This document shows, piece after piece, positions 45,162-54,281 of a stretch of DNA of 64,000 nt (the stretch's first letter is position 1; each line of letters begins with the position of its first letter). The stretch is from JAPPFW01 sp965200835 (GTDB lineage Bacteria > Actinomycetota > Acidimicrobiia > Spongiisociales > Spongiisociaceae): the NCBI GenBank assembly GCA_965200835.1, contig OZ241390.1, forward strand, positions 2,771,420-2,835,419. The letters are read 5' to 3'. Both the position numbers and the translations under genes were made by a program. Below the pieces are notes generated by a model that saw nothing but the letters and a program-made list of their open reading frames with translations, made no database searches and was not told where the DNA came from.

Positions 45162-46051
45162 TCGTCCAGGTCTCGATGGCGGACGGTGGCGTGGTATCCG
45201 CGTCCCGCCAGCCAGCTCCTCAGCTGCTCGGCCAGGGCGACCGATCGATGGCGGCCCCCCGTGCAGCCGATCCCGATGCTCACGTAGGACTTGCCTTCCT
45301 CCCGGTAGCGGGGCACCAGGAAGGCCAGCAAGTCCTGGATCCGGTCGAGGAAACCGGCGGCATCGCCATTGGAGAACACGTGGCGCTGGACCGACTCCGA
45401 GTGGCCGGTAAGTGGGCGAAGCTCCGGAACCCAGTGCGGGTTGGGCAGGAACCGCACATCGAACATCAGATCCACATCCCGAGGCGTACCCTTCTTGAAA
45501 CCGAAGGATTTGACCGCCAGCCGCATCGGATGGTCGTCGACCAGGGCAGACAGGTGATGGGCGAACCAGCGCCGGAGCTGGTGGACGTTGGTCTCGCTGG
45601 TATTCACGTACATGTCGGCTCGCAGGCGCAGATCCGCCATCATGTCGCGCTCGGCGGCGATCGACTCGGCCAGGGTTTCCCGCCCGACCGGATGGGGCCG
45701 GCGGTGCTCCTCGTACCGGCGGATGAGGATGTCGTCATCGGCATCGAGGAACACGAGGGTGACCCGGATGCCCACCTTCTCCAGCTCCCGGAAGTGACGC
45801 TCCAGCTGGTTGAGTGGAAACCCTCCCCGACTGTCCAGCACCACGGCCAGATGGCGACCTTCCGCCCGGAGATGAGTCAGCTCGACGGCAGAACGGAGCA
45901 GGTCCGGCGGGAGGTTGTCGATCACGTAGAAACCCAGGTCCTCGAGAACCTTGGCGCCGGTCGAGCGTCCCGCACCCGACAGGCCGGTCAACACCAAGAG
46001 GCGGGCATGATCGTCCGCCGGCCTCGGGGCGGCGGTGCTGTCAGCTGCCAT
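45158..46051 (-). CDS. rapZ: RNase adapter/nucleotide-binding protein RapZ (YvcJ)
   Basis: 297 residues: Walker A GLSGAGRSTGAKVLEDLGFY, VLDSRGGFPLNQLERHF, VFLDADDDILIRRYEEHRRPHP, and the C-terminal SIGIGCTGGRHRSVALAEQL. In enterobacteria it directs RNase E to small RNAs; in Gram-positives it is a GTP/ATP-binding regulator. It overlaps uvrC by 11 bases and pgk by 4. The Walker A has Arg in place of the usual Lys (GAGRST), a point worth checking against homologues. Confidence 0.95.
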   Translation of the reverse strand: MAADSTAAPRPADDHARLLVLTGLSGAGRSTGAKVLEDLGFYVIDNLPPDLLRSAVELTHLRAEGRHLAVVLDSRGGFPLNQLERHFRELEKVGIRVTLVFLDADDDILIRRYEEHRRPHPVGRETLAESIAAERDMMADLRLRADMYVNTSETNVHQLRRWFAHHLSALVDDHPMRLAVKSFGFKKGTPRDVDLMFDVRFLPNPHWVPELRPLTGHSESVQRHVFSNGDAAGFLDRIQDLLAFLVPRYREEGKSYVSIGIGCTGGRHRSVALAEQLRSWLAGRGYHATVRHRDLDE

Positions 46052-47870
46052 GCAACCTAGCGTAGAGGCTCTCCGCCACGTGGGCCGGTATCACCTTGGC
46101 CAGCTGCTCGACCTTGGCGGCGCGCATCTGTTTGACCGAGCCGAATTTGCGGATGAGGGCTTTCTTGCGTACCGGCCCGATCCCGTGAACATCATCCAGT
46201 ATCGAGTCGATCATCCGCTTCCCGCGGATCTGGCGGTGATAGAGGAGCGCGAAGCGATGAGCCTCGTCCCTGACTCGCTGGAGGAGGTGGAGAGCAGGCT
46301 GGTTGCGCGGGATCACGATCGGCTCCGGTTGACCGGGTACGTACACCTCCTCCATCCGCTTGGCCAGCCCGGCCACCGGAATGTCGAGGTCCAAACGTCC
46401 CAGCACGTCCACGGCCCGCCCGATCTGGCCCGGACCGCCGTCTATCAGCACCAGTGAGGGGGGATAGGCGAACTTGCCCCGTTCCGATACCGGCTTGTCG
46501 AGATCCTGGAGGTAGGCGTTGAACCGCCGCCGGATGACCTCCTCCATCGAGGCGAAGTCGTCCTGACCGGCCACGGTACGGATCCGGAACCGTCGGTAGT
46601 GTCCCCGGCGGGGGAGCCCGTCCTCCAGTACCACCATCGAACCCACCGTATGCCGTCCCTGGATGGTGGATATGTCGTAGGCCTCGATCCTGAGGGGAGG
46701 CTCCGGCAGAGCGAGCACCACCTGGAGACTGCGAAGGTCCCGTGCTCGGGAATTGTGGTCGGACTGCCGCCGGAGCCGGTGGCGAACGAAAGCCTCGTAA
46801 GCATTGGTCCGGGTGGTCTCGATCAGCCGGCGCTTGGCGCCTCTCTGCGGCACCTTGAGGGTCACTCGGGATCCCCGCCGCTGGGAGAGCAGGTCCTGCC
46901 AGGGTTCGTCCTCGGGCGGCAAAGCCTCCAGCAGGATCAACCGGGGGGGAGGCGAGGATTCATCGTACAGATCCCGTAGGACCGTGGCGGACACTTGGGC
47001 CGGAGTCACGTCCTCGACCTTGTCGAGGATCGATCCGACTTGACCAACTATGCGCCCATTCCGCACTTTGAGCACCTGGACGGAGACCTCGAGGTCGTCA
47101 CCGCTGGTGGCGATCACATCGAAGTGCTCGGGCCGTTCGGTAACCACCTCCTGGCGGGCTACGGCTCGACGCACGTCGGCGATCTGGTCCCGGATCCGGG
47201 CGGCTCGCTCGTATTCGAGCACCTTTGCCGCCTCCAGCATCTGCTGTTCGAGGCGGGCCAGGAATCCGTCCGCACTCCCGGTCAGCACCTGCGCCAGGCT
47301 GTCGACGTATCCGGTGTAGGTCTCCCCATCGACGTAACCGACGCACGGCGCGGAGCAGCGCTCGATCTCGTACTCGATGCAAGGCCGATCCTTGATCTGA
47401 TGGCGACGGAAGACCGTGTCCGAGCAGGTGCGGACCAGCAGCGACTTGAGCAACAGGTTGAGGGTGTTGCGGATGGCATAGGCGTGGGCGTAGGGCCCGA
47501 AGTACTGGTTGCCCTTCCGTTTGGCGCCTCGCATGACCCGAGCTCGGGGCCACCGGTCGGAGCGGGTGATGACCAGGTACGGGTAACTCTTGTCGTCCCT
47601 GAGGCGGATGTTGAAGCGGGGCAGGTGTTCCTTGATCAGCGAGTACTCCAGAAAAAGGGCCGCTACCTCGCTGTCCACCACAATCCACTCGACGCTGTGG
47701 GAAACCTCGATCATCGCTCGGGTCCGGGGCGGCAGCTCTCGTAGGAAGTAGGAAGACACCCGCTTGCGCAGCGACTTGGCCTTGCCCACGTAGTTCACCT
47801 GCCCATGGGCGTTACGAAACAGGTAGGCACCCGGAGCGTCGGGAATCTCGGCGGGTGCGGGTCGCTTCAC
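46041..47870 (-). CDS. uvrC: Excinuclease ABC subunit UvrC
   Basis: 609 residues: GIY-YIG nuclease domain (PGAYLFRNAHGQVNYVGKA, about 12-90), Cys-rich CIEYEIERCSAPCVGY, UVR motif about 200-235 that binds UvrB, RNase-H-like second nuclease (EAYDISTIQGRHTVGSMVV, VLIDGGPGQIGRA) and C-terminal helix-hairpin-helix (GIGPVRKKALIRKFG). Makes both incisions in nucleotide excision repair. Start GTG at 47870 behind AAGGAAAGG. First gene of the uvrC-rapZ-pgk-tpiA-gpmA run; uvrA lies at 58-61 kb. Confidence 0.97.
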   Translation of the reverse strand: MKRPAPAEIPDAPGAYLFRNAHGQVNYVGKAKSLRKRVSSYFLRELPPRTRAMIEVSHSVEWIVVDSEVAALFLEYSLIKEHLPRFNIRLRDDKSYPYLVITRSDRWPRARVMRGAKRKGNQYFGPYAHAYAIRNTLNLLLKSLLVRTCSDTVFRRHQIKDRPCIEYEIERCSAPCVGYVDGETYTGYVDSLAQVLTGSADGFLARLEQQMLEAAKVLEYERAARIRDQIADVRRAVARQEVVTERPEHFDVIATSGDDLEVSVQVLKVRNGRIVGQVGSILDKVEDVTPAQVSATVLRDLYDESSPPPRLILLEALPPEDEPWQDLLSQRRGSRVTLKVPQRGAKRRLIETTRTNAYEAFVRHRLRRQSDHNSRARDLRSLQVVLALPEPPLRIEAYDISTIQGRHTVGSMVVLEDGLPRRGHYRRFRIRTVAGQDDFASMEEVIRRRFNAYLQDLDKPVSERGKFAYPPSLVLIDGGPGQIGRAVDVLGRLDLDIPVAGLAKRMEEVYVPGQPEPIVIPRNQPALHLLQRVRDEAHRFALLYHRQIRGKRMIDSILDDVHGIGPVRKKALIRKFGSVKQMRAAKVEQLAKVIPAHVAESLYARLHGS

Positions 47871-48045
47871 GGCCTTTCCTTACCTACCGATATCACACGT
47901 TAGACACTTTGCGTCGAGGCTCGCAGATAACCTTCCCCCGCTGCCACGCCCTGGATCGTCGGCCTCGATCTGCTCGTATCGAGCCAGGATCAGAAGATTC
48001 CTTGTATAGTTGTTTGCCCAACTAGGGGGCAGTCTGGAAGGCAGG

Positions 48046-49855
48046 ATGAGGTTCACACAAGATACTCGAACCAGGGTAGTTCAGAGCTGGGTCCTAGCGT
48101 TGCTGGGTCCTAGCGTTCATGCTCGTGGCCGGCTTGGGACTCGTCATGGAAGGCAATGTCGAAGCACAGCAGCCCGGTGACGGTACCACGCTGATGACGC
48201 TCTACAACGCCACCGGGGGTCCCAACTGGACCAACAACACTAACTGGGGTAACGATAAGGTTCCGTTGGGTGATTGGCATGGCATCACCACCAACTCTTC
48301 AGGCCGGGTTACCCACATCGACCTGATGGGCAACAACCTATCGGGAACTATACCGGCTGGATTGGACGATCTCGATCAACTGGAGTGGCTCAACCTGGGC
48401 CACAACCATCACAATCTGGTAGGACAGATACCCGCGGATCTTGGCAATCTATCCAATCTCAAACACTTGGATCTGCGCCTGGACGGTCTAACCGGAGAAA
48501 TACCGGCCGAGCTCGGTAGTATAGCGACGCTAGAAGTTCTCATCCTTAGGGCAAACAACCTGAGCGGTTCGATACCGGCTGAGTTAGCAAACCTGACTGC
48601 CTTGAGCGAGATGCGGCTCGACAACAACAATCTGACGGGAAGCATACCATCGGAACTGGAAAGCCTCACGGCACTCCAGACTTTCACACTGCATCAAAAC
48701 TCTCTCACAGGAACCATACCCTCAGAGTTTGGCAATCTTGCAGCACTACAAAGGTTCCTGGTGTACGATAACTCGCTCAAAGGAAGTATACCTGTGGAAC
48801 TCGGCAACCTGACTAACCTCTTGCACTTGTTTTTGGAGGATCACGACCTGACCGGAGACATTCCGTCGGAACTAGGTAACCTAGATAACCTCTTGCAGAT
48901 AAGCCTCAATGACAACTCCTTGTCGGGCACCTTACCATCGTCTCTCGGCAGCCTGCCGACTGTCAACTATCTGGATGTTTCGAGTAACGATCTGACGGGT
49001 GAGATCCCTGAGAGCTTCTTGGATCTGCAGAACCTCACTGTCTTTCAGTTCGACGACAATGGCAACGTCGGTGCTGGCGGATTGTGTATGCCGGACCAGC
49101 AGGCTTTCCTGGACTGGAAGAACAGCATTCCGGCCTTCTCAGGTCCTACCTGTGAACCTGATCAACCGCCTACCACTTCTACAACTTCTACAACTAGCAC
49201 CACCCAACCACAACAAGATCCAGAACCGGAGGATCCGGAACCAGATCCAGGCTCCGGTGGGGCACCGAACAATGGTGGTAGCCGGTCCGGTGGCGGAGGC
49301 GATGGCACGGTGTCAGCCGTCACCACCACTACCACCATTCCTGTGCCGTCGTTCTCTGATGTGTCCACCAGTGTTCATCGATCGGCCATCGGCGCGGTGG
49401 CCGCCGCGGGAATCATCACCGGCTATCCGGATGGAACGTTCCGACCCGGCCAACCGGTAACCCGAGGCCAAGTAGCCTCGATGTTGAGGAAGGCCATGAA
49501 CCTGCAGCCGCGAAGCGATGACCCGGACTTTGTCGATGTCACCGCTAGCGTGCACGCTTCGGCAATCCGGGCTCTGGCAGCGGCCGAGGTGATCAGCGGC
49601 TATTCGGACGGAACCTTCCGACCTGACCAGCACGTCACTCGAGCCCAGCTGGCCTCCATTTTCGCCAAGGCGCTAGGCCTCGGCGGGCGCGTTACCGCAG
49701 GGTTTAGCGACGTGACCAGAGGTGTACACGTCAGTGCTATCGGAGCGGTGGTGGGTGCCGGAATCATGACCGGCTACGGAGACGGGATGTTCGGCCCGAA
49801 CGACACTGCCACTCGAGGCCAACTCGCCTCGATGATCAACCGCGCCTTTCTATAG
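48046..49855 (+). pseudogene. LRR/SLH surface protein, out of frame through a 16-bp signal-peptide duplication
   Basis: The ATG at 48046 behind GGAAGGCAGG reads MRFTQDTRTRVVQSWVLA and then, because an exact 16-base unit is present twice (48086-48117), runs into a stop at 48178. Removing one copy restores a continuous frame with a complete signal peptide into the main body. The body (from about 48119) holds about ten plant-type leucine-rich repeats (LTGEIPAELG, NNLSGSIPAELANL), a Thr/Ser-rich linker, a Gly-rich hinge and three C-terminal SLH-like repeats (GYPDGTFRPGQPVTRGQVASM). Translation from the ATG at 48119 would give a protein with an incomplete signal peptide. Likely a cell-wall-attached adhesin; reversible phase variation is possible. 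Confidence 0.85.
48086..48117 (+). repeat. Exact 16-bp tandem duplication (frameshifting)
   Basis: GCTGGGTCCTAGCGTT occurs twice without any gap (48086-48101, 48102-48117). Sixteen is not a multiple of three, so each gain or loss switches the reading frame of the LRR/SLH gene. Confidence 0.97.
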
Positions 49856-50149
49856 ACAGACCCACCAGGTTTACGAGCGGCCATGAGCCATACGGGTGTC
49901 TGGTCGATTGCTGTTCGCTACCGTTCGATAGCAACTGCAACGTAAGGTCTGCTCCGGGTGCTCATGTACCACTACTCCTAGCCACCGACGCCGTGAGCGT
50001 GACGCACTAGTCGCCCCGACTAGCCGCCGAGGAGTAGTTACGGACCGACCACCAGGATCAGGGACCCATGCCGACTCTCGGAGGATGATCCCGACCGATG
50101 CGGATGCGGCTCGGAGAGCCGCCAGGCAAGATCAGGCCCGTTCGGTCGA
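49856..50149. other. Intergenic interval between the LRR/SLH and channel genes
   Basis: The two genes converge here. I see no gene, tRNA or clear strong hairpin with a T-run in these 294 bases. Confidence 0.5.
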
Positions 50150-52240
50150 CTATCCCGTACTGCCGAACCATCGGTCGTGAACCTGGGAGTACACACCGCT
50201 CTCTATCAGCTCCAGCAACGCCAGATCGATACGCTCGCGAAGCTCCGGGTCATCGTTGCCCACCATCAGTCCGTAGCGCACCTTCTCGAATAGCGGGCCC
50301 ACCGTGGTGATTTCGCCGGCGCCTTCCCGAGAAGCGTGGTAGCGCAGGACCGGTGCATCGAACACGATGGCATCCACGTCGCCCTCCCCTATCAACCGGT
50401 AGGCATCGCCGATCTCGTCGACCAGCACCGGCCCGACCCCCACTCCCACCAGGTAAGCCTCACCGGCCGACCCACTCGCGGTAGCTACCCGCCGGCCGTG
50501 CAGGTCGGTCGGCCCGGCTATGTCGCTCCGGAGCTCGCTAACCGCCAGGGAGGAAGCGATGGAAGCCGTGAAGCTGGCGAATACCAGGGTGCCCAGGGCG
50601 ATCCAGATGAGGGCGAATACCCGGCCTAACCCGCCGCGGGCCACCTTGTCGCCATACCCCACCGTACTCATCGTCACCACCGACCAGTAGAAGGAGTCCC
50701 AGATACCCGTCCGGTACGGCATAGCAAAGTCAGGATTGTTCTTGCGTTCCAGCCACCAGATGAGGTGGGCAGACACCAGCACCGCGATGGCGAATACCAC
50801 CAATAGCCAGGGGAGATCGGAACCGGCGATAGCTCGGAAGAAGCCGATGATCCGGTCCGCCAAGCCTTGGTCGGCCTGCGTCGACGCCATCACGATAAGG
50901 CCGGTGTCCAGGGTGGGGAGAGTGAAGTTCACCACTTGCTCACGTGAGGCAGTGATGGCGACGCCACCCAGTCCAACTGCCGCGACCCTTCTATCTATGT
51001 CATCGATCTGCTTGGCCACGGTATCCACGGCGTAGATGTCCACCCCCATACCCATCCTGGCGGCGATCAGGCGCATCAGGGCGACCTCGAATCCGCTGTA
51101 GGAACGGTTCTCGTAGATGACGAAGGGAGGTAGCACCCGAGCGGCCACCCGCAGCACCCCTCCCCCGGCCGCCTCGGTCGTACTGTCTCCGACGGCCGAG
51201 GCGTCGGGGTCGGCGGTCTCGATCCAGCCGCTCACCAAAGTCTCGCGAGCCGCCACCCAATCCTCGGCGTGACGGCGGATGTCCTCGGGATCGCCCTCGC
51301 CCTGCACCATCAGAGCGTTCTGGGCCGAGATGTCAGCCATGGGGATCACCACTTGCTCGAGCAGGCGCCGGATCGAGGGATGGCTGTCCAGGAAGGCAGA
51401 GCCGGCCACCACTCGGATGTCGTTCGGGGGCCAGCCCACCTGGCATGGATCGTTGCGGCAGCCGTCTAGTCCAGGAATGGCGGTGCGATCCAGGGAGGCG
51501 GCCTGACTATCGGGCAGGGCTGGGAAGGGTGTCTCGAGCCACCGAACATCGCGGCCCGGTTGCAGTTCCCCGATCGTCCAGTTGGGTGTCCAGGTATAGA
51601 ACAGGACCGGTTGCCCAGCTCGGTAACGGGCGATGGTCTCGTTGATGAGTGGTGAGTAGGCACCCTGGGTCTGGGTGACCGTCCCGGATAGGCCGTAGGC
51701 GCCGACGTGATGGTCGATGATCTCGGCGCAGGCCCATCCGGTCTCGCAGCCGATCAAGTCAGCCCGACCGTCGCCGTCGACATCGAACAGGGCGGCGATA
51801 CTGGGATCGGCCAAGTCGCCGAGGCTGGTGATGCCATACTCCTCGGCGGTGGTGACATCGATAAAATACCCCTGCAGGGCGCCGCCGGTGACTTGGCTCC
51901 CGACCGGTTCGACCATTCCCTCTTCCAGGTAACGGTCATGCAGCGGGAACCAGCCGTTGGCCCACAGGTCGACCTCACCCGCTGCCGCGGCCCGGTAGAA
52001 GTCGGGATTCTCCATCGTGACCGGACCTTCCACCTGGAAACCCAGACGCTGGAGGAGTAGCCGGTAGATCTCGGCCTGGAACCAGCCGGTGTCCCAAGTG
52101 GCCCTAGCCATCCGGACCACCGGTCGCTCGGATCCAGCGCCATCCGCCTCGCTCGCAGCCACGGCGGTGGCGCCCAACCCGACCAGGAGCAGCACTATCA
52201 GCACGCCCGCCGAGGTTCGGATGCTTCGCTGAGTCCTCAC
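50150..52240 (-). CDS. Glycine-betaine-binding domain fused to a GluR0-type K+ channel
   Basis: About 696 residues; numbering below is from a possible upstream TTG at 52249. Signal peptide (about 10-34). OpuAC-type binding domain (44-345) with Trp-rich ligand motifs ATWDTGW, DLWANGWFPLH and WTPNW. Then a GluR-type channel: SBP_bac_3 half S1 (363-465, including ITASREQVVNF), TM1 (480-500), pore helix and K+ filter TMSTVGYGDK (526-535), TM2 (543-567) and S2 (575-695, including AIVFDAPVLRYH). This is the plan of prokaryotic ionotropic glutamate receptors plus an extra extracellular betaine-type domain, as an analogue of the eukaryotic amino-terminal domain. Divergent from a BCCT transporter gene. 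Start uncertain (GTG 52240 or TTG 52249). Confidence 0.88.
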   Translation of the reverse strand: MRTQRSIRTSAGVLIVLLLVGLGATAVAASEADGAGSERPVVRMARATWDTGWFQAEIYRLLLQRLGFQVEGPVTMENPDFYRAAAAGEVDLWANGWFPLHDRYLEEGMVEPVGSQVTGGALQGYFIDVTTAEEYGITSLGDLADPSIAALFDVDGDGRADLIGCETGWACAEIIDHHVGAYGLSGTVTQTQGAYSPLINETIARYRAGQPVLFYTWTPNWTIGELQPGRDVRWLETPFPALPDSQAASLDRTAIPGLDGCRNDPCQVGWPPNDIRVVAGSAFLDSHPSIRRLLEQVVIPMADISAQNALMVQGEGDPEDIRRHAEDWVAARETLVSGWIETADPDASAVGDSTTEAAGGGVLRVAARVLPPFVIYENRSYSGFEVALMRLIAARMGMGVDIYAVDTVAKQIDDIDRRVAAVGLGGVAITASREQVVNFTLPTLDTGLIVMASTQADQGLADRIIGFFRAIAGSDLPWLLVVFAIAVLVSAHLIWWLERKNNPDFAMPYRTGIWDSFYWSVVTMSTVGYGDKVARGGLGRVFALIWIALGTLVFASFTASIASSLAVSELRSDIAGPTDLHGRRVATASGSAGEAYLVGVGVGPVLVDEIGDAYRLIGEGDVDAIVFDAPVLRYHASREGAGEITTVGPLFEKVRYGLMVGNDDPELRERIDLALLELIESGVYSQVHDRWFGSTG

Positions 52241-52493
52241 TTCCCACAAGAGACTAACGGCAAGATCGAGACTCCGGGCGACACCGGATCGGTCTGAGAA
52301 AATCCCGGATTACTGGCTCATGCTCACCTGGCGCATGATTAGGCTTCTGTGGATAAGTCGGACGTGACCGGTAGTCGCCTGGAAAGGCCACTCCGTGCAG
52401 GCACCACCCTTTTCGGTGCCCGATCGGGGCTTACTTTCTGGGCGCCGCCACTGTCCGACGACGCTATACACGCTACTGGGAGGAGGCGTTTCA

Positions 52494-52529
52494 ATGGAAA
52501 GACCGTTTGGGAGGTGGTGCTATGAGTGA
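52494..52529 (+). CDS. Possible leader peptide overlapping the BCCT start
   Basis: ATG at 52494 behind a strong GGGAGGAGG opens MERPFGRWCYE and stops at 52527-52529, overlapping the transporter ATG (52522) in another frame. Such an arrangement could couple or attenuate translation of the transporter. It may equally be fortuitous. Confidence 0.35.
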   Translation: MERPFGRWCYE

Positions 52530-54279
52530 CCGGGATCTGACCGAAGCCACAGCAGCACTTCAGGAGTTGGAGAAGGAGGACGAACACCGCCGCCGCGCCG
52601 CGATTCGCGACCGGCAGCCGTTCGAGGGCCTCCAGATCGATCCGGAGATCGATTTCTACCCCGAGGCGTCGGACCGCACGCCGGGTGACAAGAACATCGT
52701 CAAGTGGGGTTTCGACATGCACCCGGAGGTGACCTTCTGGTCAGCCGGGTTCCTGCTCGTCTTCATCGCTTTGTCGCTGCTTCTTACCGACACGATGGCC
52801 GGCGTGTTCGGTGCCATTCTGAACTTCATCAACACCAGCTTGGGCTGGCTGTACGTGATCGACTTCAACATATTCTTCCTGGCGGCTCTCTACTTTGCTC
52901 TGAGTAGGTACGGGAAGATACGGCTGGGCGGGCCGATGGCGGTGCCCGAGTTCTCGACCGGCGCGTGGTACGCCATGTTGATCTCGGCAGGCATCGGAAT
53001 CGGATTGATGTTCTGGGGTGTGGCAGAGCCCATCTTCCACCTCAGCTCTCCCCCGCCGTTGTTCGGCGCGGAACCGGGAACCGGTGAGGCTGCCAAAGCC
53101 GCGATGTCCACCACCTTCCTCCACTGGGGATTCCATGCCTGGGCTCTCTACGGTTTGGTGGCGCTGGCGTTGGGGTTCTTCGCCTACAACCGGGGACTAC
53201 CCCTTACCTTCCGCTCGATCTTCTACCCGATCCTCGGACCGAAGATCTACGGCGGTTGGGGCAACGCCATCGACACCCTGACGGTGGTCGCGACCCTGTT
53301 CGGGCTGGCGACCTCGCTGGGCTTCGGGGCAGGCCAGGCTGCGGCTGGTTTGAACAAGCTGTTCGGTTGGCCGGCTGATACCTGGTTCCAGATCATCCTG
53401 ATCGCCGGAATCACCGGACTTGCCACCATCTCGGTGGTGGCCGGGTTGGACGCTGGAGTCAAGCGCCTCAGCCAGCTCAACATCTACCTGGCCGGGGCGT
53501 TCCTGCTGTTCGTGGCGGTCGTCGGACCGACGCTGTTCATCCTGTCGCTCTTACCGACGAGCCTGGGTCACTACATCCAGATCATCCCCGAGTTCGGGTT
53601 CTGGAACGAGGCTCTGACCGGCACGTCGTGGCAGGCTGGCTGGACCATCTTCTACTGGGGATGGTGGATCTCGTGGTCGCCCTTCGTGGGAATGTTCGTA
53701 GCGAGGATTTCGAAGGGCCGGACGGTCAGGGAGCTCCTGATGGGGATCATCTTCCTGCCTTCGCTGCTGTGCTTCCTCTGGTTCGCAGTGTTCGGCGGGT
53801 CGGCACTTCACCTGCAGCTCAACGGAATCGCGGATGTGGCCACGTCCGTCAACGAGAACGTGGCGACTGCGCTGTTCGTCATGCTGGAAGCCTTCCCGCT
53901 CACGAACTTCGTCTCGATCGTCGGGGTCTTCCTGCTGGTCTCGTTCTTCGTGACCTCATCCGACTCCGGGTCATTGGTGGTCGACCATCTTACCTCGGGC
54001 GGCAAGCTGGACTCGCCCAAGCCCCAGCGGGTGTTCTGGGCGTGCATGGAGGGCGCTGTCGCCATCGTGCTGCTGCTCGGTGGTGGTCTCTCCGCTCTGC
54101 AGACCGCGGCGGTTGCCACTGGGTTGCCCTTCGCCATCATCCTGCTCATCATGTGTTGGTCCCTCAAGAAGGCCTTCGACGAAGAGCTGGACCTGCTCGA
54201 GGATCACTATGACGAAGCCATCTATCGATCCCGCCACAAGGGGTTGATCGAACGGATGCGATCCGGGCAGGAGGTGTAA
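52522..54279 (+). CDS. BCCT-family betaine/choline/carnitine transporter
   Basis: 585 residues from the ATG at 52522 (GGGAGG eight bases upstream). An acidic/basic cytoplasmic N-terminus is followed by twelve membrane helices. Substrate-binding glycine stretch SAGIGIGLMFWGVAEP and the aromatic box/signature YWGWWISWSPFVGMFVARIS match BetP-type carriers. FVTSSDSGSLVVDHL is the Na+-site helix region of Na+-coupled members. The C-terminal tail is charged (DEELDLLEDHYDEA...), as in osmosensing carriers. Two bases separate it from the OpuAC lipoprotein gene downstream; no ABC permease or ATPase accompanies that binding protein. Confidence 0.94.
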   Translation: MSDRDLTEATAALQELEKEDEHRRRAAIRDRQPFEGLQIDPEIDFYPEASDRTPGDKNIVKWGFDMHPEVTFWSAGFLLVFIALSLLLTDTMAGVFGAILNFINTSLGWLYVIDFNIFFLAALYFALSRYGKIRLGGPMAVPEFSTGAWYAMLISAGIGIGLMFWGVAEPIFHLSSPPPLFGAEPGTGEAAKAAMSTTFLHWGFHAWALYGLVALALGFFAYNRGLPLTFRSIFYPILGPKIYGGWGNAIDTLTVVATLFGLATSLGFGAGQAAAGLNKLFGWPADTWFQIILIAGITGLATISVVAGLDAGVKRLSQLNIYLAGAFLLFVAVVGPTLFILSLLPTSLGHYIQIIPEFGFWNEALTGTSWQAGWTIFYWGWWISWSPFVGMFVARISKGRTVRELLMGIIFLPSLLCFLWFAVFGGSALHLQLNGIADVATSVNENVATALFVMLEAFPLTNFVSIVGVFLLVSFFVTSSDSGSLVVDHLTSGGKLDSPKPQRVFWACMEGAVAIVLLLGGGLSALQTAAVATGLPFAIILLIMCWSLKKAFDEELDLLEDHYDEAIYRSRHKGLIERMRSGQEV

Positions 54280-54281
54280 GC

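Noticed and set aside
52250..52521. c-di-AMP (ydaO) riboswitch controlling the BCCT gene
   Set aside because: The expected conserved blocks were not recognised; a covariance-model search is needed to exclude it fully.
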